DNA from: Paracoccaceae bacterium
Lineage (GTDB): Bacteria > Pseudomonadota > Alphaproteobacteria > Rhodobacterales > Rhodobacteraceae
Reading direction: 5' to 3'
Assembly: GCA_029246285.1 (NCBI GenBank)
Contig: JAQWNW010000054.1
Span: 26,800 to 90,799, forward strand
Length of the DNA: 64,000 nucleotides
Shown here in pieces: positions 10,560-20,060 of the stretch. The stretch's first letter is position 1. The number at the start of each line of letters is the position of its first letter. Position numbers and translations under genes: made by a program. Below the pieces are notes generated by a model. That model was not told the origin of the DNA, did no database searches, and was given only the letters and a program-made list of their open reading frames with translations.

Positions 10560-12196
10560 ATATTTTGTTTATAATGTACGATCAGCTTCGATTTGACTAT
10601 TTAAGTTGCGCCGGACATCCTTCATTAGAAACACCAAATTTTGATCGTGTCGCATCGATGGGAGTACGTTTCACCAATGCTTACGTCCAATCGCCAATAT
10701 GTGGCGCGAGCCGCATGTGCTTTTACACGGGGCGCTATGCATCCAGCCATGGTGCACAATGGAACAATTTTCCTCTCAGAGTCGGTGAGTTAACTATGGG
10801 GGATCATTTGCGCGGAGTAGGCATGGATTGCTGGTTGTTAGGCAAAACCCATATGAAAGCAGATGCAGAAGGTATGTCTAGACTTGGCCTCACTCCTGAC
10901 AGCAAGATTGGCGCTCGGCAAATAGAGTGTGGATTTGATGCATGGGTCCGTGATGATGGCCTTTGGGGCCAGGGTCCAGATGGATTTTATGACGAAAAAC
11001 GTTCTCCTTATAATGAATACCTCAAATCCAAAGGATATGAGAGTGAAAACCCATGGGCAGACTTCGCAAACGCAGGGGTTGATGGTGATAACATTGCTTC
11101 TGGTTGGTTTTTTAAAAACGCCGATAAGGCAGCAAATATAAAGGAAGAAGACAGCGAGACAGCGTGGTTAACGACTCAAACAATCGATTTTATCGACAAA
11201 CAAAAAGGCCCATGGTGCGCCCATGTAAGCTTTATAAAACCCCACTGGCCCTATATTGTTCCCGCCCCTTATCACAATATGTATGGTGCAAATCATGTTC
11301 CACCTGCAAAAAGACATGAGATAGAAAGAGAAAACCCTCATCCAGTTTTTGGAGGTTATCAACATAATAAAATCGCTGAAGCATTTCAAAAAGAAGAAGT
11401 AAGACAAAAAGTAATTCCAGCCTACATGGGCTTAATCAAGCAATGTGATGATCAGTTGGGAAGACTTTTGGAGCACTTAAAAAAAGAAAATAAGATGGAT
11501 GACACAATGATCGTCTTAACTTCCGATCACGGTGATTATCTAGGTGATCATTGGTTGGGCGAAAAAGATCTATTCCATGAACAATCTGTCAAAATTCCAT
11601 TAATTATCTACGATCCTCGCAAAACTGCAAACAAAACTCGCAACACTACATGTGATGAATTGGTCGAGAGCTTAGATCTAGCTGCGACATTCGTTGAGGC
11701 TGCTGGAGGTAAAGTACCAGATCATATAATTGAAGGTCGATCACTGATACCATGGCTTAATGGAAAAAAACCCGAATGGCGAAATTATGTGGTAAGCGAA
11801 TTCGATTATTCAGCCACTCCTCTAGCCGTAAAATTGGGTCTTGAACCACGTGATTGTCGCCTATTCATGGTTTTTGATGGAAGATGGAAAATGATGCATG
11901 CAGAAGGTGGTTTTAGACCTATGTTATTTGATTTAAAATCTGACCCTGATGAATTTCATGATTTAGCTAAGACTGAGGAATATGCGGATGAGATTGATCG
12001 TCTATATGAGTTCTTAGCCCAATGGGGTAGAAGACTAGCCCAAAGAGTCACAAAGTCAGAAGAAGATATCAAGAACATGCGTGCTAGATCCATGGGAAAA
12101 GGTATATTACCATTTCTTTTTGACGGTAACGAAGTACCTGAAGAGTTAACCGCGCTCTATCGAGGAAAAATCAAACAAAAATTTATTGAGGAATAA
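10556..12196 (+). CDS. Formylglycine-dependent sulfatase (type I)
   Basis: Predicted to hydrolyse a sulfate ester; family members include aryl- and choline-sulfatases and phosphonate monoesterases. The 546-residue product has the metal-binding N-terminus NILFIMYDQLRFD, the formylglycine motif C49-G-A-S-R53 followed by the TGRYASSHG helix, and a C-terminal metal site in VLTSDHGDYLGDH. No signal peptide is visible, so it should act in the cytoplasm and depend on a formylglycine-generating enzyme encoded elsewhere. It starts with TTG at 10556, overlapping the ligC stop (TTGA), and its own stop overlaps the next start (TAATG). The substrate is unknown; context suggests an aromatic sulfate. Confidence 0.88.
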   Translation: MNILFIMYDQLRFDYLSCAGHPSLETPNFDRVASMGVRFTNAYVQSPICGASRMCFYTGRYASSHGAQWNNFPLRVGELTMGDHLRGVGMDCWLLGKTHMKADAEGMSRLGLTPDSKIGARQIECGFDAWVRDDGLWGQGPDGFYDEKRSPYNEYLKSKGYESENPWADFANAGVDGDNIASGWFFKNADKAANIKEEDSETAWLTTQTIDFIDKQKGPWCAHVSFIKPHWPYIVPAPYHNMYGANHVPPAKRHEIERENPHPVFGGYQHNKIAEAFQKEEVRQKVIPAYMGLIKQCDDQLGRLLEHLKKENKMDDTMIVLTSDHGDYLGDHWLGEKDLFHEQSVKIPLIIYDPRKTANKTRNTTCDELVESLDLAATFVEAAGGKVPDHIIEGRSLIPWLNGKKPEWRNYVVSEFDYSATPLAVKLGLEPRDCRLFMVFDGRWKMMHAEGGFRPMLFDLKSDPDEFHDLAKTEEYADEIDRLYEFLAQWGRRLAQRVTKSEEDIKNMRARSMGKGILPFLFDGNEVPEELTALYRGKIKQKFIEE

Positions 12197-13458
12197 TGCC
12201 AAACCCTGATTTACTAAAGCATTCCAAGCAATTTGAGAAAAAAATTATACAACTGTCCGATGGCATTTGGAGTGCAGTTGGCTTTGCAGCATCAAATGTC
12301 CACATGATTGAAGGGGTTGATAGCCTTACAATTATCGATACATCAGAAAGTACTAAAGCAGCTGAAAATATTTTAACAGAATTTAGAAAAATTTCCCAAA
12401 AACCTATAGGTAGAATTATCTATACGCACTCCCATAGGGATCATATATCGGGTGCGAGCGTATTTGCTGAGAAACCAAAAATACCTATAATTGCCAGCGA
12501 AGCTTTCAAATCAGACCTAATAGATTTAGACACTTCAGCTGTTTCACCAAATAAATCTTTAGAAAGGCGTACTTTAGCTCAATTCGGTATTGGGTTAGAA
12601 AGTTCAGATAGAGTATCCCTTGGATGTGGTCCAGCAGACCGCCCTATGGAAGGATTGGGTGCGGGTTATGTAAAGCCAAATAAAAGGATCATATCAAATT
12701 CTGAAATTGATCTAGACGGCATTACTGCAAAATTGATTTTAGCGCCTGGAGAAACTGACGACCATTTGGTCGTGTGGCTTCCAAACACTCAAATTTTATT
12801 CTCTGGAGACAATTGGTATCACGCTTTTCCCAATCTCTATGCTATTCGAGGCACACCCTACCGCGACTTTCAGACCTGGGCGGATAGTTTGACAACATTA
12901 GCAAATTTAAAGCCAAATATTCTTGCCCCAGGCCATACCATGCCAGTATTTGGTCAGGAAAAAATACACGATGTTTTAAAATCAACGCGCGAAGCAATCT
13001 TATATGTGATTAAATACACGTCCGAAGGAATGAATCATGGAAAATCAATTGACGATATTTGTGCTTCTATAAACTTACCAAAAAACTTAAAGACTAAACC
13101 TTGGTTAGGAGAGTATTACGGCAAACTTACATGGGCAGCGCGGGCTTTTGCCAGCGGTACTCTTGGCTGGTATGATGGGAATCCAACTCATTTAGGCAAC
13201 TTATCTTCAGCGAAAAGAGCTAAATATATCGCCCAGCTTGCGGGAGGAGTGGATTCTTTATTTGAACAAGCGCGAAAATCTACTGACCTGCAATGGTGCT
13301 TGGAGCTTTGTGATCATCTAATCGCATTAAACTATCCCGCTCAAGACCTAAAAGCGTCAGTTATGAGAAAATTAGCTGAGGATGAAATAAATGCGACCGC
13401 TCGAAATACCTATCTTTGGGAAGCAAAAAACATTCAAAATAATAGAAATCCATTGTAA
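12196..13458 (+). CDS. Metallo-beta-lactamase-fold alkyl sulfatase (BDS1/SdsA-like), short form
   Basis: Predicted zinc hydrolase of sulfate esters by C-O cleavage. The 420-residue product has the binuclear zinc motif T77-H-S-H80-R-D82-H83, the alkyl-sulfatase segment ERRTLAQFGIGLESSDR, the SGDNWYHAFPNLYAIRG metal-loop region, and a C-terminal helical dimerisation domain ending near LAGGVDSLFEQARKSTDLQW. Characterised SdsA1-type enzymes are about 650 residues with a signal peptide and an SCP2-like C-terminal domain; both are absent here, so the enzyme is probably cytoplasmic. It overlaps the upstream type I sulfatase by one base, giving two mechanistically different sulfatases in one translational unit. 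Confidence 0.8.
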   Translation: MPNPDLLKHSKQFEKKIIQLSDGIWSAVGFAASNVHMIEGVDSLTIIDTSESTKAAENILTEFRKISQKPIGRIIYTHSHRDHISGASVFAEKPKIPIIASEAFKSDLIDLDTSAVSPNKSLERRTLAQFGIGLESSDRVSLGCGPADRPMEGLGAGYVKPNKRIISNSEIDLDGITAKLILAPGETDDHLVVWLPNTQILFSGDNWYHAFPNLYAIRGTPYRDFQTWADSLTTLANLKPNILAPGHTMPVFGQEKIHDVLKSTREAILYVIKYTSEGMNHGKSIDDICASINLPKNLKTKPWLGEYYGKLTWAARAFASGTLGWYDGNPTHLGNLSSAKRAKYIAQLAGGVDSLFEQARKSTDLQWCLELCDHLIALNYPAQDLKASVMRKLAEDEINATARNTYLWEAKNIQNNRNPL

Positions 13459-13520
13459 AAACTTAATAAGCTCTTAACAATTTAAATCACAGAGAATAGT
13501 TTTTTAGGGAGTTGGATCAA

Positions 13521-14288
13521 ATGCATGTGGCCATTACGGGAGCAGCTACTGGAATTGGTGCCGAAGTTGTTTTGAAATTAAAAAACCAGGGTCACACAGT
13601 TACAGCGTTTGATTTAGTTGAAATGAGTCAAAGTGTTGACAACTTCACGCAAATTGATCTCTCTGATCAAACGTCGATTGAAGAAGCCTTAAAAAATACA
13701 AATGGCAGATTTGACGCTCTTATCAATAATGCCGGAATACCACCAAGAGAAAATACAGAACAAAAAATTCTGATGGTCAATTATATTGGCATGAAAACTT
13801 TTTTGGATGGGATGCTAAGTAAACTCAACCACGGGGCATCAATCGTAAATACTTCCTCACGTGCAGGGTCAATGTGGCAAGAGAACCTCAAACAAGTAAA
13901 GAGATTGATGCAACTAGGCGTCTCGGAATTAAGTAATTTTGTCTCTAAGGAAAATATCGATCCTGTGCGCGCGTACAATTTATCAAAAGAAGCGGTCAAT
14001 GTTTTAACGATGTCTAGAACAGAAGAATTATTAGCAAAGGGATTACGTATAAATTCAGTATGTCCCGCAGCTGTCAGTACGGATATCTTACAAGATTTTA
14101 CAAATGCTTTTGGTGAAAAAGTTGTAAAGAATATCGCCAAGGCTGGCCGACCAGCCTTACCCGAGGAAATTGCAGATCTAATTCTTTATTTAATATCTCC
14201 TGAAAGTGGCTGGGTTAAAGGGCAAAATATAACAATAGATGGAGGAATGTCTGCGATAATCACTTCAGACATCCTTAACCTAAACTGA
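13521..14288 (+). CDS. SDR family oxidoreductase, alcohol-dehydrogenase-like
   Basis: A classical short-chain dehydrogenase of 255 residues: cofactor motif TGAATGIG at the N-terminus, NNAGIP, catalytic Ser in NTSSRAGS and YNLSK (YxxxK). The long insertion between the Ser and Tyr segments (MWQENLKQVKRLMQLG) resembles coniferyl-alcohol and 3-alpha-hydroxysteroid dehydrogenase subfamilies. In this cluster it could oxidise a benzylic alcohol released by desulfation; that is inference. ATG 13521 has AGGGA about 10 nt upstream; the in-frame TTG at 13512 sits directly on the Shine-Dalgarno and is rejected. It is separated from the dehalogenase by 11 bp. Confidence 0.85.
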   Translation: MHVAITGAATGIGAEVVLKLKNQGHTVTAFDLVEMSQSVDNFTQIDLSDQTSIEEALKNTNGRFDALINNAGIPPRENTEQKILMVNYIGMKTFLDGMLSKLNHGASIVNTSSRAGSMWQENLKQVKRLMQLGVSELSNFVSKENIDPVRAYNLSKEAVNVLTMSRTEELLAKGLRINSVCPAAVSTDILQDFTNAFGEKVVKNIAKAGRPALPEEIADLILYLISPESGWVKGQNITIDGGMSAIITSDILNLN

Positions 14289-14299
14289 AGAAAAATTAG

Positions 14300-17200
14300 A
14301 TGAGGCTATTTTCCAGCAAAAAGCGATCCGTTCATGAAGGCCCATATCCAATGGAGCTCCTAAAAAGAGGTCCAATGCCTGATCTTAACTCAATTCCAAA
14401 AATGGAAGCGATATCTTTTCGAAGACCCGAACAGCCAAATAGTATTGTTAATGCCATGTGTGAATACCAAGCTATGCTTGATGCCATTCGCGATGGCTTC
14501 ATAAACCGAGCAAAAGCAGAAATACCAAATGATAAAATCGAACGGTCAAACCACTTTAAAGCATTTGGTTACTTTTCCGATGCTGCGGTTGTTGGCATCT
14601 GCAAATTATCAAGCAATAATATTCTTGATATTCCAATTCATAATCCAGACATAACTCCATTAGCGGAAGCTTTACGTACTCGCCAAACTAAAACTTTAGC
14701 TTCTGGAATCGATTTAATTATGGCCGACTTAAAGGAGTCTATGGAGGCGCCACCAACAACAATTAAGGGTCATACACACGCGATTGTTTTTTTATACGAA
14801 AATCCTAGACAAATTAAAAAAAGTGAAGCCGGAGTGGAATGGTTGGAAAACGCTTTATCGCATCGAGCCTGCCTACGCGCCAATGAAACTTCAGCTGTAA
14901 TTGCAAATTATATCCGCTTATTAGGTTTTGATGCTAAATCTCACTCTGGAGCAGCATCGGATGTAGATTTAAATCAGTTAGCGGTTTCCTCGGGCTTGGT
15001 TTGGATTAAGGGCAACCATCTAGTTGCTCCTTACATTGGAACAAACTTTGGCTTATCCGCAGTTACATGTAAAATTGATCTCGAAGTTGATAGGCCTTTA
15101 GCACCAGTTGAAGCTCAATCATGGTTTAAAACAAAAGGACCAAAATGGTGGTTAGGAATAAACTCTCAAAAAAATGCGCTAAATAAAGATCCATATTCGA
15201 AAAGAAATTTTGTCGATGGGGCTCATCCTTTTGAACGCTTAAAAAGGGTTGATAAACCGACAACTTATATAGATGAAGCGTCAGTTGCGAGAGTTCCAAA
15301 ACGAACAGACATGTTTGCACGTGCGCAGTTTGGCGACATGGGGAAAACTATTCAAAAAGGTGCGACTGGGGGTCATTATGTTAGGAAATCAGCACCTTCT
15401 TCTGCTCAAAGACGTGCCCTAGGCGCCTTTGTTTTGTTACAAGATGGAGAGCCAAAAGCGAGTTCTATACAATTAAAAAATGAAAAGAAAAATTCGGATA
15501 ACATAAAAGCAGCGAGTTACTTTTTAGGAGTAGACGCTGTTGGTATATCAAGATGCCCTGAATGGGCTTGGTACAGTCACGACGCAACAGGCGCACCTAT
15601 CGATCCACCTCATAGTAACGCGATTTCGATGATAATTGATCAAGGTTATGAAACGATGGAAGGCGCATCAGGAGATGACTGGATTTCAGTTGCACAATCA
15701 ATGCGAGCCTATTTAAGATTCTCCTTACTCGGAGGTGTAATAGCACAGCAGATCAGAAACCTAGGCTACAAAGCGAAAGCTCATTCGGTAATGGATGGTG
15801 ATGTTTTACAACCACCTTTACTTTTACTTTCTGGCTTAGGTGAAGTGAGTAGAATTGGTGAGGTTATCTTAAATCCATATTTAGGCCCAAGATTAAAATC
15901 AGGGGTCGTTACAACAGATATGCCTCTATCTTACGATAACCCGATAGACTTTGGATTGCAGAATTTTTGTGAAAACTGCAACAAATGTGCGCGTGAGTGC
16001 CCTTCTGGGGCAATTACAGCCGGGCCAAAATTAATGTTTAATGGATATGAAATTTGGAAATCTGATAGCCAAAAATGCGCATCATATAGGATCACAACTG
16101 AAGGCGGTGCAATGTGCGGTCGTTGTATGAAAACCTGTCCTTGGAATTTAGAAGGATTATTTGCAGAAGCTCCGTTTAGGTGGGCTGCCTCCAATATCCC
16201 TAAACTAGCAAAACCGTTAGCAAAGCTTGATGACTTAGTTGGAAATGGTGATCTTAATGATGTTAAGAAATGGTGGTGGGACATTGAACTAAGTGAAGAT
16301 GGTGCCTACCGCTCAAGCACAAAGCCATTAAACCGTCGTGGTCTTCAGCGCGATCTTGACCTTCGATATAAAGAACAAACTTTAGCAGTATACCCTGCAA
16401 ACTTAGCACCACACCCTTATCCTTATCCATACAATATGGATCGCGAAGCAGGCATTGAAGCCTATCAGGCAATGATTACTGCTGAAGAATACAAAATAAA
16501 ACTTGAAAGAGGAGAGACCAATCAAATCCACAAATACCAAATCCCAAATGATGCACCAGTAATCCAAGTTGTTGTGAGTAAAGTGGAGAAAATGACTGAT
16601 CTCATAACAAAATATGAATTTTGCCATCCTGATGGCTTGAAGTTACCAAAATGGTCGTCTGGCGCTCATATTGATATTGTGGTTGTGCCAGAATTTCTCC
16701 GCCAATATTCGATGTCAGGAGATCCAGATGATCGCTCTAAATATCAAATTGGTGTATTACTCGAAAATAAAGGTCGAGGAGGATCAAAGACATTACAAAG
16801 AATATTTTCACATGGGCGTAGGGTCTTCATTTCAAAACCAATAAATCATTTTGAATTAGATGAAACAGCAAATAAAACTTACCTTCTAGGGGGGGGGATA
16901 GGCATTACACCGATGATTGCTTTTGCTCATCGTCTTCATAAGATTAAAAAGGATTTTATTATGCATTACTCAGCCAGTAGTGAAAGTGAAGCTGGCTATC
17001 TAAATGATTTAAAATCCGCACCATGGTTTGATAAAGTGCGCATGCATTTCTCCGATCAAGGTAATCGAGCTGATTTCAACAAGATAATTCCTAATTATTC
17101 AAAAAATGATCATGCTTATATATGTGGCTCTGAGAGATACATGGATGCTGTAGTTAACACATTAGAGAAAAAAAGATTTCCCGAAGAAAATCGCCACATA

Positions 17201-17518
17201 GAATATTTTTCAGTGCCGGAGGAACCAGATTACGTAAACAGCAATTTTAAACTAAAATTAAATCAATCAGGTACTGAATATTTGGTACCTAAAGACAAGA
17301 CAGCTGCGGACGTTTTAAATGCAAATGGCTTTCAAATAAATGTCAAATGCTCTGATGGTTTATGCGGAGTTTGTAAGTGCGGTTTAATTTCTGGCGAAGT
17401 TGAGCATAGAGATTTTGTTCTTTCAAAAAAACAACGTCAAACTGAAATAATTCTCTGTAAGAGCCGCGCGTTAAAAGAAGGTGGCTTAATTGAAATAGAA
17501 GAGTCTTCTTTAAAATGA
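14300..17518 (+). CDS. Self-sufficient reductive dehalogenase fused to a flavin/2Fe-2S reductase (BhbA/NpRdhA type)
   Basis: Predicted to remove halogen reductively from an aromatic ring using cobalamin and NAD(P)H. The N-terminal ~700 residues are RdhA-like, with two 4Fe-4S sites: C557-x2-C560-x2-C563-x3-C567-P and C606-x2-C609-x3-C613-P plus an upstream Cys (SQKCASYR). Then comes a phthalate-dioxygenase-reductase-like module: flavin motif R801-Q-Y-S804, nucleotide motif GGGIGITPM from 864, and a plant-type 2Fe-2S domain (C1017, C1022, C1025, C1053). No Tat signal or RdhB-type anchor gene is present, so this is a cytoplasmic catabolic enzyme rather than an organohalide-respiration one. Characterised relatives act on 3,5-dibromo-4-hydroxybenzoate. 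It is 11 bp after the SDR and within the protocatechuate cluster. A G9 tract (16889-16897) encodes part of the nucleotide loop. Confidence 0.92.
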   Translation: MRLFSSKKRSVHEGPYPMELLKRGPMPDLNSIPKMEAISFRRPEQPNSIVNAMCEYQAMLDAIRDGFINRAKAEIPNDKIERSNHFKAFGYFSDAAVVGICKLSSNNILDIPIHNPDITPLAEALRTRQTKTLASGIDLIMADLKESMEAPPTTIKGHTHAIVFLYENPRQIKKSEAGVEWLENALSHRACLRANETSAVIANYIRLLGFDAKSHSGAASDVDLNQLAVSSGLVWIKGNHLVAPYIGTNFGLSAVTCKIDLEVDRPLAPVEAQSWFKTKGPKWWLGINSQKNALNKDPYSKRNFVDGAHPFERLKRVDKPTTYIDEASVARVPKRTDMFARAQFGDMGKTIQKGATGGHYVRKSAPSSAQRRALGAFVLLQDGEPKASSIQLKNEKKNSDNIKAASYFLGVDAVGISRCPEWAWYSHDATGAPIDPPHSNAISMIIDQGYETMEGASGDDWISVAQSMRAYLRFSLLGGVIAQQIRNLGYKAKAHSVMDGDVLQPPLLLLSGLGEVSRIGEVILNPYLGPRLKSGVVTTDMPLSYDNPIDFGLQNFCENCNKCARECPSGAITAGPKLMFNGYEIWKSDSQKCASYRITTEGGAMCGRCMKTCPWNLEGLFAEAPFRWAASNIPKLAKPLAKLDDLVGNGDLNDVKKWWWDIELSEDGAYRSSTKPLNRRGLQRDLDLRYKEQTLAVYPANLAPHPYPYPYNMDREAGIEAYQAMITAEEYKIKLERGETNQIHKYQIPNDAPVIQVVVSKVEKMTDLITKYEFCHPDGLKLPKWSSGAHIDIVVVPEFLRQYSMSGDPDDRSKYQIGVLLENKGRGGSKTLQRIFSHGRRVFISKPINHFELDETANKTYLLGGGIGITPMIAFAHRLHKIKKDFIMHYSASSESEAGYLNDLKSAPWFDKVRMHFSDQGNRADFNKIIPNYSKNDHAYICGSERYMDAVVNTLEKKRFPEENRHIEYFSVPEEPDYVNSNFKLKLNQSGTEYLVPKDKTAADVLNANGFQINVKCSDGLCGVCKCGLISGEVEHRDFVLSKKQRQTEIILCKSRALKEGGLIEIEESSLK

Positions 17519-17578
17519 GCACAAAACAATCTAAAATAAACAATAATAATTATACCTAAGAAAATTGAGAGTGATACT

Positions 17579-18313
17579 ATGAACAATAAAAAAACTGCAT
17601 TGATCCTATCCGCTCACGCCGCTGATTTTGTCTGGCGCTGCGGTGGTGCAATCGCATTACATCAAAGATTAGGTTATGAAGTCACAATAGCTTGTATGTC
17701 ATTTGGGGAAAAAGGCGAAAGTGCAAAGCTCTGGAAACAAGATGGCATGACACTTGAAAAAGTAAAAGCTAATCGACGAAAAGAAGCAGAAAATGCGGCT
17801 AAAGCTTTAAATGCCCATAATATTATTTTCATGGACCTTGGAGATTATCCATTGGAGATAGATAAGGAAGCAAAATATAAAATAGTTGATTTAATACGCA
17901 AAACTCAACCAAATTTTATGATGAGTCACTCAAAGTATGATCAATATAATACAGACCACATGTTAATGACAAAAGTCGCAATTGAAACTCGTATGATCGC
18001 CCAAGCATGGGGACACAATCCAGGCGAAAAGGTATTAGGAGCTCCTCAACTATATTTGTTCGAACCACATCAAACAGAGCAAATGGGATGGAAACCTGAC
18101 GTATTTTTAGACATTACGGATGTTTGGGATAACAAGCGAAAAGCGATAGAGTGTATGGAAGGGCAACACCATCTTTGGAATTATTACACAAATGTTGCTG
18201 AAAATAGAGGCAATCATTTCAGAAGAAACTCTGGAGGAATGGCAGGTGGTCGACCAGCAGAGTATGCTGAAGCTTTCGAAACTGTTTATCCCGTTTGTAA
18301 GGATGAATTATAA
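17579..18313 (+). CDS. galB: 4-oxalomesaconate hydratase, PIG-L/LmbE family
   Basis: Predicted to hydrate 4-oxalomesaconate to 4-carboxy-4-hydroxy-2-oxoadipate. The 244-residue product has the PIG-L deacetylase-like metal site in altered form, SAHAAD at residues 11-16, where sugar deacetylases have HPDDE, and a later His in [10 protein letters not shown]. GalB of Pseudomonas putida is a hydratase of this fold and carries a similar altered motif. The direct neighbours (aldolase, tautomerase, lactonase) make the hydratase call much more likely than a GlcNAc deacetylase. Its stop overlaps the next start (TAATG). Confidence 0.85.
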   Translation: MNNKKTALILSAHAADFVWRCGGAIALHQRLGYEVTIACMSFGEKGESAKLWKQDGMTLEKVKANRRKEAENAAKALNAHNIIFMDLGDYPLEIDKEAKYKIVDLIRKTQPNFMMSHSKYDQYNTDHMLMTKVAIETRMIAQAWGHNPGEKVLGAPQLYLFEPHQTEQMGWKPDVFLDITDVWDNKRKAIECMEGQHHLWNYYTNVAENRGNHFRRNSGGMAGGRPAEYAEAFETVYPVCKDEL

Positions 18314-18987
18314 TGAGTGGGATTGTTCGAAAACATGTTGATCGAGTCGATCAAGATATAATTGATGGCTTGGCCGAATGCGGGGTGGCAACTATACACG
18401 AAGCTCAGGGTCAGAAGGGATTACTTTCAAGCTATATTTCTCCTATCATTTCTGGGAAACAAATAGCTGGTTCTGCTTTAACTATTCTAGCGCCACCCGG
18501 TGATAATTGGATGCTTCATGTAGCAATTGAGCAAATAAACCCAGGCGATATCCTGATTTTGGCAACTACTGCTCCCTCGGATGCTGGATATTTTGGTGAT
18601 TTATTAGCCACATCCGCTATGGCAAGAGGATGCAAAGGCCTCATAATCGACGCCGGGTGTAGAGATATTGCGGATCTAAGAAAGATGGATTTCCCCGTCT
18701 GGTGTAAAGCCCGTCATGCGCAAGGCACAGTTAAAGAAGTGATAGGATCAGTAAATATTCCTATAGAATGTGCTGGGGCAAAAGTAGACGCTGGTGATGT
18801 AATCGTAGCCGATGATGATGGCGTTTGTATTGTTAAACATTCTGAAGCAAAAAACGTACTTAAACTTTCCAAGGAACGTGAAGCGTTAGAAATAGAAAAA
18901 CGTAAGAGATTGGCGAGTGGCGAACTAGGTCTTGATATCTATAAAATGCGTGAAAAGTTAAAAAAACATGGTTTAAAATATGTCTAA
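18313..18987 (+). CDS. ligK: 4-carboxy-4-hydroxy-2-oxoadipate aldolase
   Basis: Splits 4-carboxy-4-hydroxy-2-oxoadipate to pyruvate and oxaloacetate, the last step of the pathway. The 224-residue protein is of the RraA-like class II HMG/CHA aldolase family, the same length as LigK/GalC. The metal and substrate segment [11 protein letters not shown] contains R117 and D118, and [15 protein letters not shown] is the conserved preceding helix. RraA itself lacks aldolase context and is shorter. It overlaps galB by one base upstream and galD by 8 bp downstream, which supports tight co-expression. Confidence 0.9.
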   Translation: MSGIVRKHVDRVDQDIIDGLAECGVATIHEAQGQKGLLSSYISPIISGKQIAGSALTILAPPGDNWMLHVAIEQINPGDILILATTAPSDAGYFGDLLATSAMARGCKGLIIDAGCRDIADLRKMDFPVWCKARHAQGTVKEVIGSVNIPIECAGAKVDAGDVIVADDDGVCIVKHSEAKNVLKLSKEREALEIEKRKRLASGELGLDIYKMREKLKKHGLKYV

Positions 18988-20047
18988 TGGCATTTCTGCT
19001 ATGTGGATGCGGGGAGGAACGTCAAAAGGTCTCTACTTTTTGAAAGATGATATACCCTCTAATAAAACAGAAAGAGATAAATTTCTGTTATCTGTGTTTG
19101 GCTCACCTGATAAATTACAAATAAATGGCGTTGGAGGGGGAAACCCTTTAACATCAAAAGTTGCAATCGTCTCAAAATCAAAAAAACCAAATGTTGATGT
19201 TGAGTATCTATTTCTTCAAATTTCCGTCGACGAAGCACTGGTTTCGAATACGCAAAACTGTGGCAATATATTAGCGGGAGTAGGACCATTTTCAATAGAA
19301 CGCGGCCTGGTAAAACCAAGCGAAGGACAAGATGAAACAAAAGTTAAAATTTTTATGGAAAATACTGGTCAAATTGCTATCGCAACGGTTCAAACGAAAA
19401 ATTCTAGTGTAGTCTATAATGGTAGTACTCTGATAGATGGGGTGCCAAGGCCTAGCTCCCCCATCCCTCTAGAGTTCTTAAATATAGCTGGTTCTTTGTG
19501 TGGTAGCTTACTACCAACAGGCAATCGAATAGATACTGTAAATGGTTTAGATGTGACTATGATTGACAATGGAATGCCATGTGTAATCATTAAAGCATCA
19601 GATCTAAAAATAACTGGACATGAAGATACTGAAATTCTCGAAAAAAACTCAGAACTACGTAAAACTTTAGAAGATTTACGTCTATCTTGTGGTCATATAA
19701 TGAACTTAGGAGATGTAACTAAAAAAACTGTTCCCAAAATGACCATAATAAGTAAATCAAAAGCTGGAGGCATAATAAATACGAGAACTTTCATACCACA
19801 CCGATGTCATTCATCTATCGGGGTATTTGGTGCAGTTAGCGTTGCAACAGCTTGCCTTCTAGACCGGACCATTACAGCTGAAATCTCTTCAGTACCAAAG
19901 GGAGACACAAAAATTTGTTCAGTTGAACATCCTTCTGGCCAAACTCAAATAGTCATTGATTTCAAAGACAAAAAAATAAGCTCTGCTGCTATTCTAAGAA
20001 CAGCGCGCAAACTCTTTGATGGTATTGTTTTTAGTGATCTAAATTAA
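18980..20047 (+). CDS. galD: 4-oxalomesaconate tautomerase, PrpF family
   Basis: Predicted to interconvert the keto/enol or double-bond isomers of oxalomesaconate between the lactonase and the hydratase (GalD in Pseudomonas, LigU in Sphingobium). The 355-residue product starts with [18 protein letters not shown], the signature of the PrpF/DapF-like fold, and has the repeated-fold Cys segments [15 protein letters not shown] and [16 protein letters not shown] 18980 overlaps the aldolase stop by 8 bp. A PrpF-type aconitate isomerase is the alternative, but the neighbours decide against it. Confidence 0.87.
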   Translation: MSNGISAMWMRGGTSKGLYFLKDDIPSNKTERDKFLLSVFGSPDKLQINGVGGGNPLTSKVAIVSKSKKPNVDVEYLFLQISVDEALVSNTQNCGNILAGVGPFSIERGLVKPSEGQDETKVKIFMENTGQIAIATVQTKNSSVVYNGSTLIDGVPRPSSPIPLEFLNIAGSLCGSLLPTGNRIDTVNGLDVTMIDNGMPCVIIKASDLKITGHEDTEILEKNSELRKTLEDLRLSCGHIMNLGDVTKKTVPKMTIISKSKAGGIINTRTFIPHRCHSSIGVFGAVSVATACLLDRTITAEISSVPKGDTKICSVEHPSGQTQIVIDFKDKKISSAAILRTARKLFDGIVFSDLN

Positions 20048-20060
20048 AAGGAAAATTTTT

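Noticed and set aside
14300..17518. Organohalide-respiration dehalogenase
   Set aside because: There is no Tat signal and no RdhB-type anchor gene, and a reductase is fused at the C-terminus; these indicate a cytoplasmic catabolic enzyme.
17579..18313. Calling this a GlcNAc deacetylase
   Set aside because: The PIG-L motif is altered (HAAD rather than HPDDE) and it sits among lig/gal genes, which favours the GalB hydratase.
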